From positions 972,526-1,036,525 of the forward strand of contig CAJNDS010002191.1 of the NCBI GenBank assembly GCA_905221605.1: a DNA stretch of 64,000 bases, given 5' to 3'. The position numbers and the translations under genes were made by a program. How positions within the stretch are numbered: the first letter of the stretch is position 1; each line of letters begins with the position of its first letter. The notes beneath the pieces were generated by a model. The model ran no database searches. It worked only from the letters and a program-made list of their open reading frames with translations, and had not been told where the DNA came from. Shown here one piece after another: positions 11,563 to 23,100 of the stretch. The DNA is from Symbiodinium natans. Its lineage: Eukaryota > Sar > Dinophyceae > Suessiales > Symbiodiniaceae.

Positions 11563-14500
11563 CTATGTGAGGTTGTTCGGCACTCCCCTGCTCCGCACAG
11601 ACCATGGAAGGTGAGCCCCTTCGGGGAAGACAGAAATTTGTGGACGAGGCAACCAAAGTGCCTCGAGTGACAGCCGCACTCTGTCCTTTTCAAGGCAATC
11701 AGGGGGAATCTCATATTCAGCAGGACGAGATAAGGCATCCGCCTTCACGTTGCGTTCCCCAGAGATGTGTGTCACATCCAGCGTTGTTCTATGTACAGCT
11801 GCTAGCAAAGAGATCCTTTCTAGGAAAAAACAGAGAGGCCGAGCGGTGGAGAAGGAAGCGTTCACACCTGCTTCTGCACCTGTGTTATCTGATGCGGAAC
11901 GTAGTTGCAAGGGGATTCTGGCGCAAGGTAAAAGAGAAGATGTTGCCAAGATCAGCGCTCCTTGGGCGAGCGCTTCATAGCAAGCAATATCAAGCTGCAT
12001 GTCTGCTTGCACAGGAATCTCAAGGGCCCTGAAGGCACTGTAGGGAAAACTTTCGCGAAACCAACGCTGGCCTATCGTGGGGTGAGAAACGTACCCACCA
12101 ATGCAACACATCGAGCCATGCGCACTTGCATCTGCTCGTGCCTCAAAGGATGCATTGCCTAAGGGGCGCATGCTGCAAAATGGGCACATATGCAAAAGCC
12201 AGTGTTCAAACAAACCCAAAATGCGCACTGACTCGGGGCTCAACTTGCGCTTTGAGCTTGATTGACTTGACACGCGCATCCAAACCCGCCTGTCTGTAAT
12301 GCGCACTCGATCCAAGTCAGACAAAGTTGACAAATCCTGATGGCGAACTGACAAGAGTGTGCTGTGGAGCGGAATTGCTGTACCTGGAGGGACTGATTTG
12401 AACTGCAGGGAGTCCGTCAAGTGATAACGAAGCTGTGGCCAAACATCTGGGGCCACCGAGTAGTTGGTAGCAGCTGGGCTAAAAAGGTCATGATAGAAGG
12501 TGTACAAAAGCGACTTCATTGTCGGGAAAAGGTGCGCAGCCCAAAGAGCGAGCCCGACAAACCTCTCCAAATCCTTGCGTGAAATTTTTGGATTACGCTG
12601 AAGATCTTGAACCATCCCCAAAAGTTTTAACCGTTTCTCCTCTGCAAGCGAAACTACCCCGGAGGTGTAACAAAAACACCACCCTATCCAATGAACTCGA
12701 GAGCTGACTTGAAGTTTCTTCCAACTCAAAGGTACCCCCAGAACCTGGAGGAAAAGGCAGATCATTGCCCCTGTTGCTGGCAGGACGCCTTCCGCCTGAG
12801 AAAACAAGTAGTCGTCCACAAACAAGTGGCCTGCATGGCTGAACCAAATCAAGATATGTAACAACCGAAGGAGGCAGGAGCCTAAGCGCCCCCACCAATG
12901 CTGTGCAAAGACCGCCCCGAATGGGGCCACGCGATAGAAGTACAGGGAATCTGCAAAAGCGAAACCTAGGAGACCTTGCTCTGACTCCTTGACAACACAG
13001 CGTTTGTGAGCACTTTTGACATCAAGAGATATGGCAGCTTGCCGCGAGCGAGTGCCCCGAAGGGGAAAACAGTGCATCACGTCCCTCACTGATGGCATGT
13101 GCTGGACTTCCGGAACACTGCAACTTGCATTCGTGCCACAAACTGAGTTATCTAAGACCAACCTTTCCGATCGATTTGGCGCACGGACCACTGATAACTT
13201 CCCTATCGCCAGTGCACCCGGCCATTTAGCTTTAGCAGCTTCAATATCGCCATCAAACTTGAAGCAAAACCCCTGATCAATTTCCTCCTGCAGCAAAGCC
13301 TGAGTCACTGACGGATCGACTGAGGCCGAGCGCCAATTCTGCATGTGGATGGAAAGAGATACATCCTCCAGGTTCTCCTTCTGATTCGGCCAAAAACAAT
13401 TTGACACCGGGATATCGTTGTTATACCCTGTAGGGACGCCTTGCAAAAGGGATTTGCAAAGACTCACATCCGGATCACCACAAAAACAGGCAAGTGCCTC
13501 AAGCGCATGCAGATGCAAAGGTTGATGCTCACGGACCTCCCATGTATTTGCATCCGTCGCCACACCTAGGCAGGAGAAGAACTCTTTGCGCGCATCTTGC
13601 ACCTCCAGTTCGGAGAAAAGGGGCTCAGGATTAGGCCAAGTGGCTTTAGCAAGCAGGCGTTTGGGGCCTTGCATGTCACAAACTTTCCCCAAAAGGTATG
13701 TCCTAAGATTTTTTAGCTTATCCTGACTTAATGGAGTGCTCCAATCCCCACAAGAGTGGCGACCTGCCCCATCGTGGATCACCCACGGTCCAACGTCCAG
13801 GGCCTTGACAGGTACCAAAGCCGATGCTGTGGCAAGGGTGTGTTCGATCTGTGCACCTGCAAGAAGCGGCCTGATGTGCAACGCGAATTCGGCAGCCAGG
13901 CATTCAGGGTATTTAGCAGTCTTACGGCTTCTGAACGAACCATCACTCTCACGTCCCTGCACGGACTCGTGAGCATTGCGTCCGTGTTGACACGTCTGCC
14001 CCATCACCGAGAGGGCTTGAAAGCTCGATGCAAACAGCCAGGTTTTTGCCCAGTTCTCCCCAAATGCACAGGCTGGGAGAACAATGAGAGCTGTGGACCC
14101 ACAATGCAACCAGCCTTGAACGCAGGCTTCATCCCAGGACATGGCACCTGATGGTTGCTCCAAATGGCCATGGCCCCCGGCCCCATGAACTACTTGAAGA
14201 CATTTGCATGCCCTGAAAAGCATCTCGTGACTTGTTTGTATACGAGCCTGAGCTGATGGGTGCAAATTTTCCAGGCCCCCTAGCTGGGTTGGGGTGCGGA
14301 TGGCAAAAGGCGGACCTCCAAAGAGCTTCAGTCGGGAGTATTCTGAGCAGCAGGGAGATGCCGCACAATACCCCACAACCCCTGAGCCACAGATGAACAA
14401 CAGTTGCTCGAAAAAGGTATTATCGAGAATGTCCATGCTGCTATCCAACAGGATATCAACTGCCAGTGTTGGGAACCCTAACTCCTGCACTGCTGATGAC

Positions 14501-15747
14501 AGAGGCTTCTCCGCACCCGAACAAATGTCCAGGAAGATCCTTGAAGACTGCTGCAGCGCTGAGTGATTCAGGACGGGCGAAGATGGTGGTGGCCGAGGCG
14601 TTTGGGGCTGCAGGATCAAGCTGTGGTTAACAAACCCCTTTGGAGAAGGTTTTCCCCAATTGACCCCCGAAGAAGGAAGTGGCTCCTGGGTGGGGGGGCA
14701 ATTTACAGGTTTAGGGGTCGGTGCCGGGGGGATGTTCCGTGGCTGGGGCCAAGGGAATCCGAGATCTCGAAGTGTATCGCCTGACACACCTGGGAGGGTA
14801 AAGGCCGTCAGCACCCAGCGATCACCAAGCCATGGTTGGGTGCAATGCCACAGGTGCACTGGGAACTTAAATGGCTCATGATGCGTTCTGACGATCTTCC
14901 CCATGAGAGTCACCCCAAGCTTGGGAATGAACTGAGGCACGGTACCTGCTTGATCCTCTATCCAAAGACCTCCATCCGAGTACGAACCTATACCCACTGT
15001 CAAGTTTGACGACCCCGGCAAATTTGCTGTGTCCTTGTGCGGGGACGTCAGGATATTCCTGCTGACACACAAGGCATTCCAGGTCTCACCTGGGAACAGT
15101 TGGCACAGGAAACCATTAAGGTTTGCACACAATTTTGGCAGTGCATCTGTAACTGAAGAGCGGGCAGAAGGATTCCCTATGCGCACCCCAAAGTTCCAGT
15201 AGCCCGATTCCCCCGGAGCCGCTGAAGTAACGCTCCTGGCGGGAAGAACGCGTGGAGGCCAAGAGGCCGACAGTAACGCCTGAAGACAGGACTGGAAGTC
15301 GTGTATGCATGAAGAACTTTCTTCTGCCACGTGTGTAACACCCACCTGCCCGGGTGTTACTGCATCACTGGAAGGACCAGGTGTGTTGCTTACGACTTGA
15401 CCCAACACGGGTTGTGAAGGAATGTTGCCCCGAGGACATTGCATTGCTGGCAACGACACAGGCCCAGCATTTCGCTCCAACAAGGAGGCCGATTTGGGAG
15501 TGACATGTACGGGCTCGGATGGCCGAGCTGCAGGCTGGACATCATATCCAGCAACACGGCTTGCACCTGCCTGGTGCTTCGCTGCATGAGGCTGTGATGG
15601 TGATACTGACATACAAGACGATGAAGGGTTTGAATGAACCGGCTCAGCATGAGCGTGCAAAGAAAGCGGGGCAGCTGGGGGTGATACTTCTGTAGACGGC
15701 ATATCTGAATTCGGGGATTTCTGCAACGGCCCAGGGATTGGGGCGAA
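11563..15747 (-). CDS. DIRS-1 Pol: 2OG-Fe(II) oxygenase / DNA methyltransferase-like / RT / RNase H
   Basis: One 1387-residue frame (numbered from a TTG codon at 15726), open without a stop back to the gag UGA at 15750-15748. After a Pro/Ser-rich N-terminus comes a TET/JBP-like oxygenase pattern: PHKD (H230, D232), GGLWIED, then H294 and GDRWVLTAF (R303). Residues 398-405 FLDICSGA form a SAM-binding motif I; ASPCC at 456-460 supplies the Pro-Cys of C5-methyltransferase motif IV, and HLEQP at 521-525 stands where ENV is usual. RT follows with SLDVKSA (about 900) and LFVDD (968-972), then RNase H with HISGERNVKADALSR. The frame is intact and ends at 11563, 48 bp before B1. DNA as substrate for the oxygenase and methyltransferase is inference from the motifs. 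Confidence 0.8.
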   Translation of the reverse strand, partial: FAPIPGPLQKSPNSDMPSTEVSPPAAPLSLHAHAEPVHSNPSSSCMSVSPSQPHAAKHQAGASRVAGYDVQPAARPSEPVHVTPKSASLLERNAGPVSLPAMQCPRGNIPSQPVLGQVVSNTPGPSSDAVTPGQVGVTHVAEESSSCIHDFQSCLQALLSASWPPRVLPARSVTSAAPGESGYWNFGVRIGNPSARSSVTDALPKLCANLNGFLCQLFPGETWNALCVSRNILTSPHKDTANLPGSSNLTVGIGSYSDGGLWIEDQAGTVPQFIPKLGVTLMGKIVRTHHEPFKFPVHLWHCTQPWLGDRWVLTAFTLPGVSGDTLRDLGFPWPQPRNIPPAPTPKPVNCPPTQEPLPSSGVNWGKPSPKGFVNHSLILQPQTPRPPPSSPVLNHSALQQSSRIFLDICSGAEKPLSSAVQELGFPTLAVDILLDSSMDILDNTFFEQLLFICGSGVVGYCAASPCCSEYSRLKLFGGPPFAIRTPTQLGGLENLHPSAQARIQTSHEMLFRACKCLQVVHGAGGHGHLEQPSGAMSWDEACVQGWLHCGSTALIVLPACAFGENWAKTWLFASSFQALSVMGQTCQHGRNAHESVQGRESDGSFRSRKTAKYPECLAAEFALHIRPLLAGAQIEHTLATASALVPVKALDVGPWVIHDGAGRHSCGDWSTPLSQDKLKNLRTYLLGKVCDMQGPKRLLAKATWPNPEPLFSELEVQDARKEFFSCLGVATDANTWEVREHQPLHLHALEALACFCGDPDVSLCKSLLQGVPTGYNNDIPVSNCFWPNQKENLEDVSLSIHMQNWRSASVDPSVTQALLQEEIDQGFCFKFDGDIEAAKAKWPGALAIGKLSVVRAPNRSERLVLDNSVCGTNASCSVPEVQHMPSVRDVMHCFPLRGTRSRQAAISLDVKSAHKRCVVKESEQGLLGFAFADSLYFYRVAPFGAVFAQHWWGRLGSCLLRLLHILIWFSHAGHLFVDDYLFSQAEGVLPATGAMICLFLQVLGVPLSWKKLQVSSRVHWIGWCFCYTSGVVSLAEEKRLKLLGMVQDLQRNPKISRKDLERFVGLALWAAHLFPTMKSLLYTFYHDLFSPAATNYSVAPDVWPQLRYHLTDSLQFKSVPPGTAIPLHSTLLSVRHQDLSTLSDLDRVRITDRRVWMRVSSQSSSKRKLSPESVRILGLFEHWLLHMCPFCSMRPLGNASFEARADASAHGSMCCIGGYVSHPTIGQRWFRESFPYSAFRALEIPVQADMQLDIACYEALAQGALILATSSLLPCARIPLQLRSASDNTGAEAGVNASFSTARPLCFFLERISLLAAVHRTTLDVTHISGERNVKADALSRPAEYEIPPDCLEKDRVRLSLEALWLPRPQISVFPEGAHLPWSVRSRGVPNNLT

Positions 15748-16714
15748 TCAGTGAGGCGTCTGCTCATGCTGCGAGGCTGTGTGCGACTTGCTCCCGCACG
15801 CTGATCCATCCTGCTTGGGGTATGCACATGCATGAACAAAGGGGCAGGAGCCCCCCCTTGTGCAACGTCCAATCTGCCACTGGACACACAACCCTTTCTT
15901 CTCGGATCCTATCTGGATTTCTTTCACGAAGGTGATGTGCCTCCCTGGAGCGCCCTTGGGCTTACCGCCCTTGTCCTTGCCACGGCCCTTGCCCAGGCCT
16001 TTCCACTGACCGACCTGCTTGCCCTTGCCTTTCAGATCAGGGCCGCGGGGGATGAACAAGGCTTTCGGACGAGCCTGCAACAAGGTGCTGAGCTCACCTC
16101 TAATTTCTGTGAACTCATGCAACGCATCATTCAAGCTCCAGGCTTTCTCACTGACCAAAGAGTGGATGCTCTGCCAAATCCGACAATCTGCCTGCTGCGC
16201 TTCTAGAATTGTCGGTGCACGCAGTCCTGATGCTGGGTCGAAACGCTGGGACACGAGTTGGACAAACTTGCAGCTATAGGCTTTGAGGCGGGCAAGGTGA
16301 GCTGAGCCAACCATGGCTAATGCCACGTCATGCACTGCCAAGATCCGCTGGATACCACTGATCCCCATATTGGCATCGGTCACTTCGATTGTAGGCGGAT
16401 CATCTAAGAGCAAGCTGGAAAGACCCAGCATTTCGAGCTTGGGCTGTTTGTGGGGTCGGGCAATCAACAACTCCGAAGCTTTCTCTTCCGTCATGCGATG
16501 TTTCCAAGCTATCCATTTATACTCCGACCGTGCCTCTTGATGGGCTGCGAGGGAAATCAGCCTCAAAGAAGGTAGAGTAGATGGATTCAAAACCTCACTT
16601 GGGTAATTTGCAAGGAATTGGCGCTTCATGTCGGACAGCTTCGTGGATGCGAGTTTGGGAGCAAAACTCTCTACCCATGTCTCCAAAGTAGGATCTGCAT
16701 TGACTGGGGCTGGC
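15748..16714 (-). CDS. DIRS-1 Gag-like protein, 3' part (CCCH zinc finger)
   Basis: This is the C-terminal 321 residues of the Gag-like ORF; the first 83 codons lie at 25970-25723 on the far side of copia-1, and GTTTC (one target copy) joins them in frame, giving 404 residues. It includes a helical middle, a Gly/Lys-rich basic stretch (KGKGKQVGQWKGLGKGRGKD) and a C-terminal finger CVQWQIGRCTRGGSCPFVH. The stop is TGA at 15750-15748, followed in the same frame by pol. It probably coats the RNA and binds nucleic acid. In the present sequence the protein is interrupted. Confidence 0.75.
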
Positions 16715-16719
16715 GAAAC
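16715..16719. repeat. copia-1 target site duplication GAAAC (left copy)
   Basis: GAAAC abuts the LTR here and again at 25723-25727, a perfect 5-bp duplication as made by copia integrases. Confidence 0.95.
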
Positions 16720-16854
16720 TGCTAAACTTCAAGTCGCTCTTTTTCCTTGAACCAGTAAAGGCGCTGTCGGTAAAACATGAGTCACAAATCCACACATGCT
16801 CATCAACCCTTTGGGTTGGTAGGTGGGGTTCCCAGGTAGTAGAAAAACTTTACA
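16720..16854 (-). repeat. copia-1 3' LTR
   Basis: 135 bp, identical to 25588-25722, starting TGCTAAAC and ending TTTACA on the + strand. Short LTRs are usual for dinoflagellate copias. Confidence 0.97.
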
Positions 16855-16862
16855 CCCCGCCT
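16855..16862 (-). promoter_or_regulatory. copia-1 polypurine tract
   Basis: AGGCGGGG on the - strand lies directly inside the 3' LTR. The identical octamer occupies the same place in copia-2, supporting a role as plus-strand primer. Confidence 0.75.
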
Positions 16863-17104
16863 TGATGTTGTGCGAACTGTAAGCTCAACATCACTCTACA
16901 GTAACGGGTTTGTAGAAACTGTACAGGTATGTCGTTGGGCTCATCTGGTATTGTGCGATGGCCTCGTTGTGCTCTCCCTATTGGAGTCCTTGCACTCGGT
17001 GAAAACTGTTCCCACTGCTTCCTCGTGGGTAACACTTCGCTCAGGTAAGCTTGTACTCGTTGTAGCTCACACTGTACGGAAAAGTGAAACATTCCATCAT
17101 TCAC

Positions 17105-20100
17105 TCACATGGTCCCGGGCCTGCAATTGCCACAAGGACGGTAGTGCAATCTCGCATGCACTGCTGCACTGTAAGTGAATCTCTCTGACCTTTGCACATC
17201 TGCACATGTAGGTCGGTGGTACCTCTTGCCATGAGGCGTGTACACATAATGGGGTTGTGCTCGTAGCTGTTCGTCCACATCCTGTGCCATAGGAATGATA
17301 TTAACCATTCCCCATTCTTGAAATCGCCTTGCAAGCTCTTCGTCATTCACATGGATTTGGCTTGCTGGTACTGTACTGATTCCAGGCATCCCATTACCAC
17401 TGCCTGTCGCTGAATCCTCTGGTGCATCACGGAAATACATATTGACTGCCCTTGCTGTACGTTGAACATCATCCTCATCGGGCGGACAATACTTTTGCAC
17501 AAATCTTCGAATAGTGAATTCCTCCTGCGGTTCCTGTGGTCCTTCTTCCTGCGGTTCCTGTGGTCCTTCTTCCTGTGGCTCCTGTGGTCCTTCTTCCTGC
17601 GGTTCCTGTGGTCCTTCTTCCTGTGGTTCCTGTGGTCCTTCTTCCTGCGGTGCCTGTGGTCCTTCTTCCTGTGGTTCCTGTGGTCCTTCTTCCTGTGGTT
17701 CCTGTCGTCCTTTGATCACCTTCTGCTCGATCATGTAGAACAAGAGTAAAGCGAAAATTCCTCCTAGTAGCACACTGAAAAGAATAATCCATCCACTCAC
17801 TTCCTTCACATAGATGAAAACAAATTCTCGTTCTTCTCGTTCTCGTCCTCCAAAATCGTCTGGTTGTCCTGCAATCTGAGAAATCATATTCACCATCATT
17901 GTCAAGTACATCGCTCTAGCCGTCTTGCTTCCTCGCTCACTCAACAAAGTTGCACGTAGTGCTCGAACTTGGCTTCGGCAAACTTCACCTGCCACATGTT
18001 CCATTGCTTCTTCTTTCCCATAACGCTCATGACTTTCTCCATTCCACACCATGGCTCCAATATGGTACATGAGAAATCTCCTTCGAGATACTCCTAAGCG
18101 TTTTGTATTCAAGTCGGCAATGTTTAATTTGGTAGGCACTGGCTTTGCTTTGAAGCTGTTGTTCTTCACCCCTCGCTGAAGCCATAATACTCTCAGATCG
18201 ATATGTTTGAGTCCTCCGACTCCTGTTCGCATCATCCATTGTCTTCCCGCACTTGAATCCATCCGGATCTCCACGAGTAACTTTCCTGCAAGAAACATCC
18301 ACAACTTCTTCAGTAACATCGCTTCTGATGCTCCTCCTGAGCATGCTAGCACTTCGGACTCTGCCGAACTTAAAGCTGTAGCTTTCTGGGTCCTGCTATA
18401 CGAAAGTACTGGCACTGCATTCACACACACAATCACTGATGATGTAGACCATCTCGCTTCACGGTCTGATGCCCAATCTGCATCCGTGAATACTTCCATA
18501 CTGTGTGTTCCTTTCTTTTCTTCGTCTTCTTCTTCTTGCTCTTCTCTTTGATAGATCGCATCCATCATCTTGTTTCCAACCTTTGTGTACTTCAGTAGGA
18601 ATCCCAGTTGCTCTGTTCCTTGCACATAGAGCAAAGCTTGTTTCAAACAGGTTAACGCTTGTTCCGTTGGCTTCGACATCTTACTTGCCAAACACTTCGT
18701 CACATGCTGTAAATCCCATCGGTCTTGAGAAATGTACAACAGTGTTCCCAACGCTGAACGAAACTTCTTGCACTCGTTCTCCTCCAGTTCTTTGGAATTG
18801 TCCACTGTTCCAATCAGCTGGTGCTCTGGGGTTTGTCTTGGCTTTCGGTTCCCCAGCTTGTAGAGTCCTTTAAGCTTCTCGTAGTGCTTCTTCGACACTG
18901 TCACCAAAATTCCTTCTTCAAGGAACTCATAGGTCCTCTTCAGGTAATGAAGCTGTTCTCCCGATCCCCGGTGGGATGGGAACGGTCCCTCAACTGTGAG
19001 CTTGAAAAACTTCTCTAGCTCGCATATCAGCCATCTTCCTTCGCCTTTCGCACCTGCAACTAGCTCGTCGTCGACATGAATCGACACTGCAATCTTCTTC
19101 ACTCGGTGCTTCAAGATTGAGGGTATCCCAACAAATTGCTCAAATCCCAAACGCTTCAAAATCTCAACCAAATGGGTAAACCATTGTTCTGCCGCTGATC
19201 TTTGCCCTGGCAGACACTTCTCCACTTTCCATACGTGGTCTTCATCCAAACCAAGTAGTGTTCGAATCCACGGTGAGATATCAGCATACATCAGAGCTTT
19301 CTGCTTGACTTGCAAGAATGCGTCACGAATGTCAAGAACTGTAAGCTCCCAGTTGTAGATGAGATGAAAAAGAAACATCATTCGCACTGCTGCGTGTCCT
19401 GACGTAGGACTAAAAGTCTCCTCCGTGCTCTGGGCTCCCGCACGGAATTCCCGACACACAATTCTGCATCTACGCTTCCAAACTCCATCTCTCTTTCTCC
19501 AATCGAAAACTGTCCTTAGTGTCAGAAACTTACCTTCCTCTGAACACTCTTCCTTCTTGATCGTCTTCACAACCTTCATGTTGGCGAGTTTGTCAAGTTC
19601 AGCTTTTCCTGCCTCTGCATCCAATCTTTCAAGTTCCTCTTCGCTGACTTTCGGTGGTCGATCCTCATCTTCTTCTTCTCCTTCACTATCCGCTTCATAT
19701 TCCTCTTCGCATTCCTTCCAGACTCTTTCTTCCCAAAGGTCATCTTCATGATATCCTGTTTCGTCTTCCTGTTCTTCTACCTGTCCGGCGTACAACGGTG
19801 GAAATAGACTTCCTTTCGGACTTCCAGGATCAGCACTTGTAGGTGAACTTTCCGCAGTCTTTTGTTGCTTCGTTGGTGGCTCCTCAGCATCTGCTGTTTT
19901 ACTAGCTTTCGCAGGTTCCTCTCTTTCTTCTCCTTCAGTTTCTCTCTTTTGTCCCCCGCCTTGGTTGGAATCCGTTGATGAACTTCGAGGTGTAGGTTGA
20001 CCACTGCTCAGCAATAGATCACTGATTGTGTCATGCTTTGAACTTTCCACATCAGATCCTGCTTCATCTCCTGCTGGCTCTGGCTCATTTTCTCCTCCTT

Positions 20101-23100
20101 CTTTCTCTTTGCCTGGTTCTTCCACGATTCTCGGTAACGGTGCCGCATGCGCGGTGTGCCCTAGCCTTGGGGCTTTCTTCGTCCAAGGAGAACCCTGAAG
20201 TTGAAGGGTCTCACGTGCGCGCCACGCTGGTTGTGTGCGCCGCACAGATCTTGACGTAAAGATCCCATCTTTTGATGTAATCACGTCCATGTCCCGGTCG
20301 TCCTTTCCAACCCATATTCCTCCTGTCCACAAGGATCGATTCTTCACTCCTCCAGGCTTGGCCAGACCAAACACATACTCTCCGAAGGGTAAAATCTGCC
20401 CTTGGTATGGTCTCCCGTAGACCAATTGGAAAGCTGTACTCTGCGTCCCTGAGTGTAGGTGGTACCTGTTGAACAACCATGCTGCGTGGTGAATTGCCCA
20501 CGCTCGTAAAGCATGATCTTCAGGAATCTTTTCCCCAATCCGATCCTCGACCATTTCAATCATCGTGAGGCTTTGTCTCCTGAGGTTCTGAATGTGGCGT
20601 TCCACTCTCGCTGTTCTTCCTTTGTGGTAGGGCTTGTTTGGATACTTTCCAGCCTTGTAGCCTAACTTTTGTCGTATTGCTACAATCAAATCCAGTAAGG
20701 CTGTTGTCGCTGGCTCCACATCAATCGCAAACAGAACTTCTTCGGAAATGTAGTTCATCTCGAGAGAAAACTTCACCACTTTCTCGGCCAACTTCTTCGT
20801 CGGTGCTTTCCCCGGCACTGGAATCGCCCACGAAAATCGAGTCCATGAATCAAGAATGATCAGACTCACACTGTTCTGACCCATGTACATGAAGTCCATC
20901 TGGATCACTGGCTTTCCTGGGTCTTCATACTTTGCTTCACTGCTTTGTGGGGTATGGTCCTGTTTCGACTTTGCTGCTGCACAGAAATCACACCATGGTT
21001 GCATTGGCATGTGGGTTGCCATATGCTCTTCAATCTCTGCTTCTGTCGGTTCGGGCACTCCGGGTCTTGTTCTTGCTTTGGGCCTTTGCTTCCTCAGCCT
21101 GTCTGCAACTTCTTCTGCGTCCTCATCTCTGTCTTCGGTGAGGTAGTTGCACAGTCTCCTGAACATCTTCACCTTTGACCCTGAGACGCTCAAACCCAAA
21201 TACCGACAACCTTCTCGCAGCTTCTCAATCTCACTCGTTGCTGTGAGTGACTCTCCATTCACCACAATAGTACTTCCCATGTCGAGTTCCAACTCTTGGT
21301 GTCCTCCTGCCTTTCCTTGCTGCTTCACAACTCCTTTCGGCACTGGCACCTGCAACTCTTCTGGAGCTCCTCTTTCTCTTCCAAACCATTCTGGCTCCTC
21401 TTCCATCTTCTTTTCTTCCTCCTTTGGTGCTTCTTCTGGTGCTACCTCTTCTACCAAGCACTTGTCCAGATACTCTGGTGTCCTGTGCAAGAATGTGAGA
21501 ATTTCTGATCGAAAAAGCAATCCCGGTATTCGATCTTCCAAGTCGGATTTTCGCTCGAGCAATTCCGTTGCTTCAATCACTTCCCATTCGTTGCCCACCT
21601 TCACGATGGTGGTCCTGTACTTCCAAGTACCTGTCGGCGGCTTTACAAACTCAAGTCCAAAATGGCGATGGACTGGCGTTCCATTCGGTAGAAGGCTCCA
21701 ATCCTTCTCTGGGACTTTACCAAAGTCATAGGCCAAAGTCACCTTGACTGCCCTGACTTGCTCGACTCCTCTAACTTCCGCTGTCAATCTCAAGCTATTC
21801 CTCTGGTATTCCACAGGCACCCGTGCCTTACCATCGGGAGATACAAGTTCCCCCGCCTGGGTTTCTTCTCCCCAGGTCTCGCCCCCCTGGCGCTGTTTGC
21901 ATCCCACTGACACAAACTTCCATCCATTTTTGAGTAGCCTTCCTAAAGACAGCAAGATGTTATTGGTGTCCGACAACACAAAGTCCTCAGTCACACTGCA
22001 GCTACTGAACTGCAAAACTGCTCGCCGCATACCTTCAACTCGCATCGCACCCCCTTGTGCGTCTTGCAACCTCAGAGAGGTTGGGGTCGAAACTTCGACG
22101 CCTGCATCCGACAATCTTCGTGGTAACAAACTCACATCTGCTCCTGAATCCAAGATCACCACATGTTGCTTTGTGTCCAACTGGACCATTCGCACATTGA
22201 GAGGTTCCGATCCTCCCTGACTCAGAGGTTCCAATCCTCCTTGATTCAGAGGTTCCAATCCTCCTGGAGGTCCCAATCCTCCTTGAACTCTTTCCAAGCT
22301 GTTTTCATACCATTGATACAGCTCATCACTCTCATGATCTTGTTTGTTCTCACTCTCATCCCCGATGTAGTAGCACTCTGGTCCTTGCACCTCTATCCTT
22401 CTGGTGAACCAATCACCTTCTTCTTCTGAAACTTCGCTAAGCTCATAGTGCTCTGTGCCGTCAGGTGGTGTGTTCGCAATGTGATGGAAATCAATGTTCC
22501 TCACTCTCCTTATCCTGTATTGGCTCGCACTCTGCGACGGAGTAACAGACTCGACTGTCGAGTGGGGTACCTCGGTGCTGGCCTCGCTCGCCCGCACTTC
22601 TCGAACATTGCGGTTTGGACACTCGTTTCCCCAATGTCCTCGCTGCTTGCAGAATCGGCAAACATCTCTGTCCAACTTCTTTCCTCCACCTTTCTTTCCT
22701 CCTTTGCCATGCTTTCCACCTTTCTTTCCGCCTTTCTTTCCTCCTTTGTGGAAACCTTTGCCTCGTCCTTTCTTTCCTCCTTTGTAGCTTCCTTTTCGTC
22801 CACCTTTTCTCCATTGGCGAAATCCTGCTCCAAAGCTTGACCACGAGTAGGATCCTTTTCCTCCTTTGTTTCCTTTGTTGCCTTTGTTTCCTTTTCCTCC
22901 TCCTTTCTCGTACACTGCATCCACTTCCATTGGTGCTGGTCCTTGATCTGCATTCGAACTGCTCGCTGTGTTCTGCAAGGTCTTTTGCTTCAACACCGTC
23001 TGGTAATCCCAAGTTTTGCTGCTTTGCTCGTATGAAAGAATCGCTTGCTTCACTGACATGTAGTTTGTTCCTTCGGGCATTGTCAAAGTAAGGTGGTCTC

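Noticed and set aside
17462-17749. Open + frame of Ser/Cys/Gly or Leu/Phe repeats
   Set aside because: It is the antisense of the EPQEEGPQ repeat in copia-1 and has no independent support.
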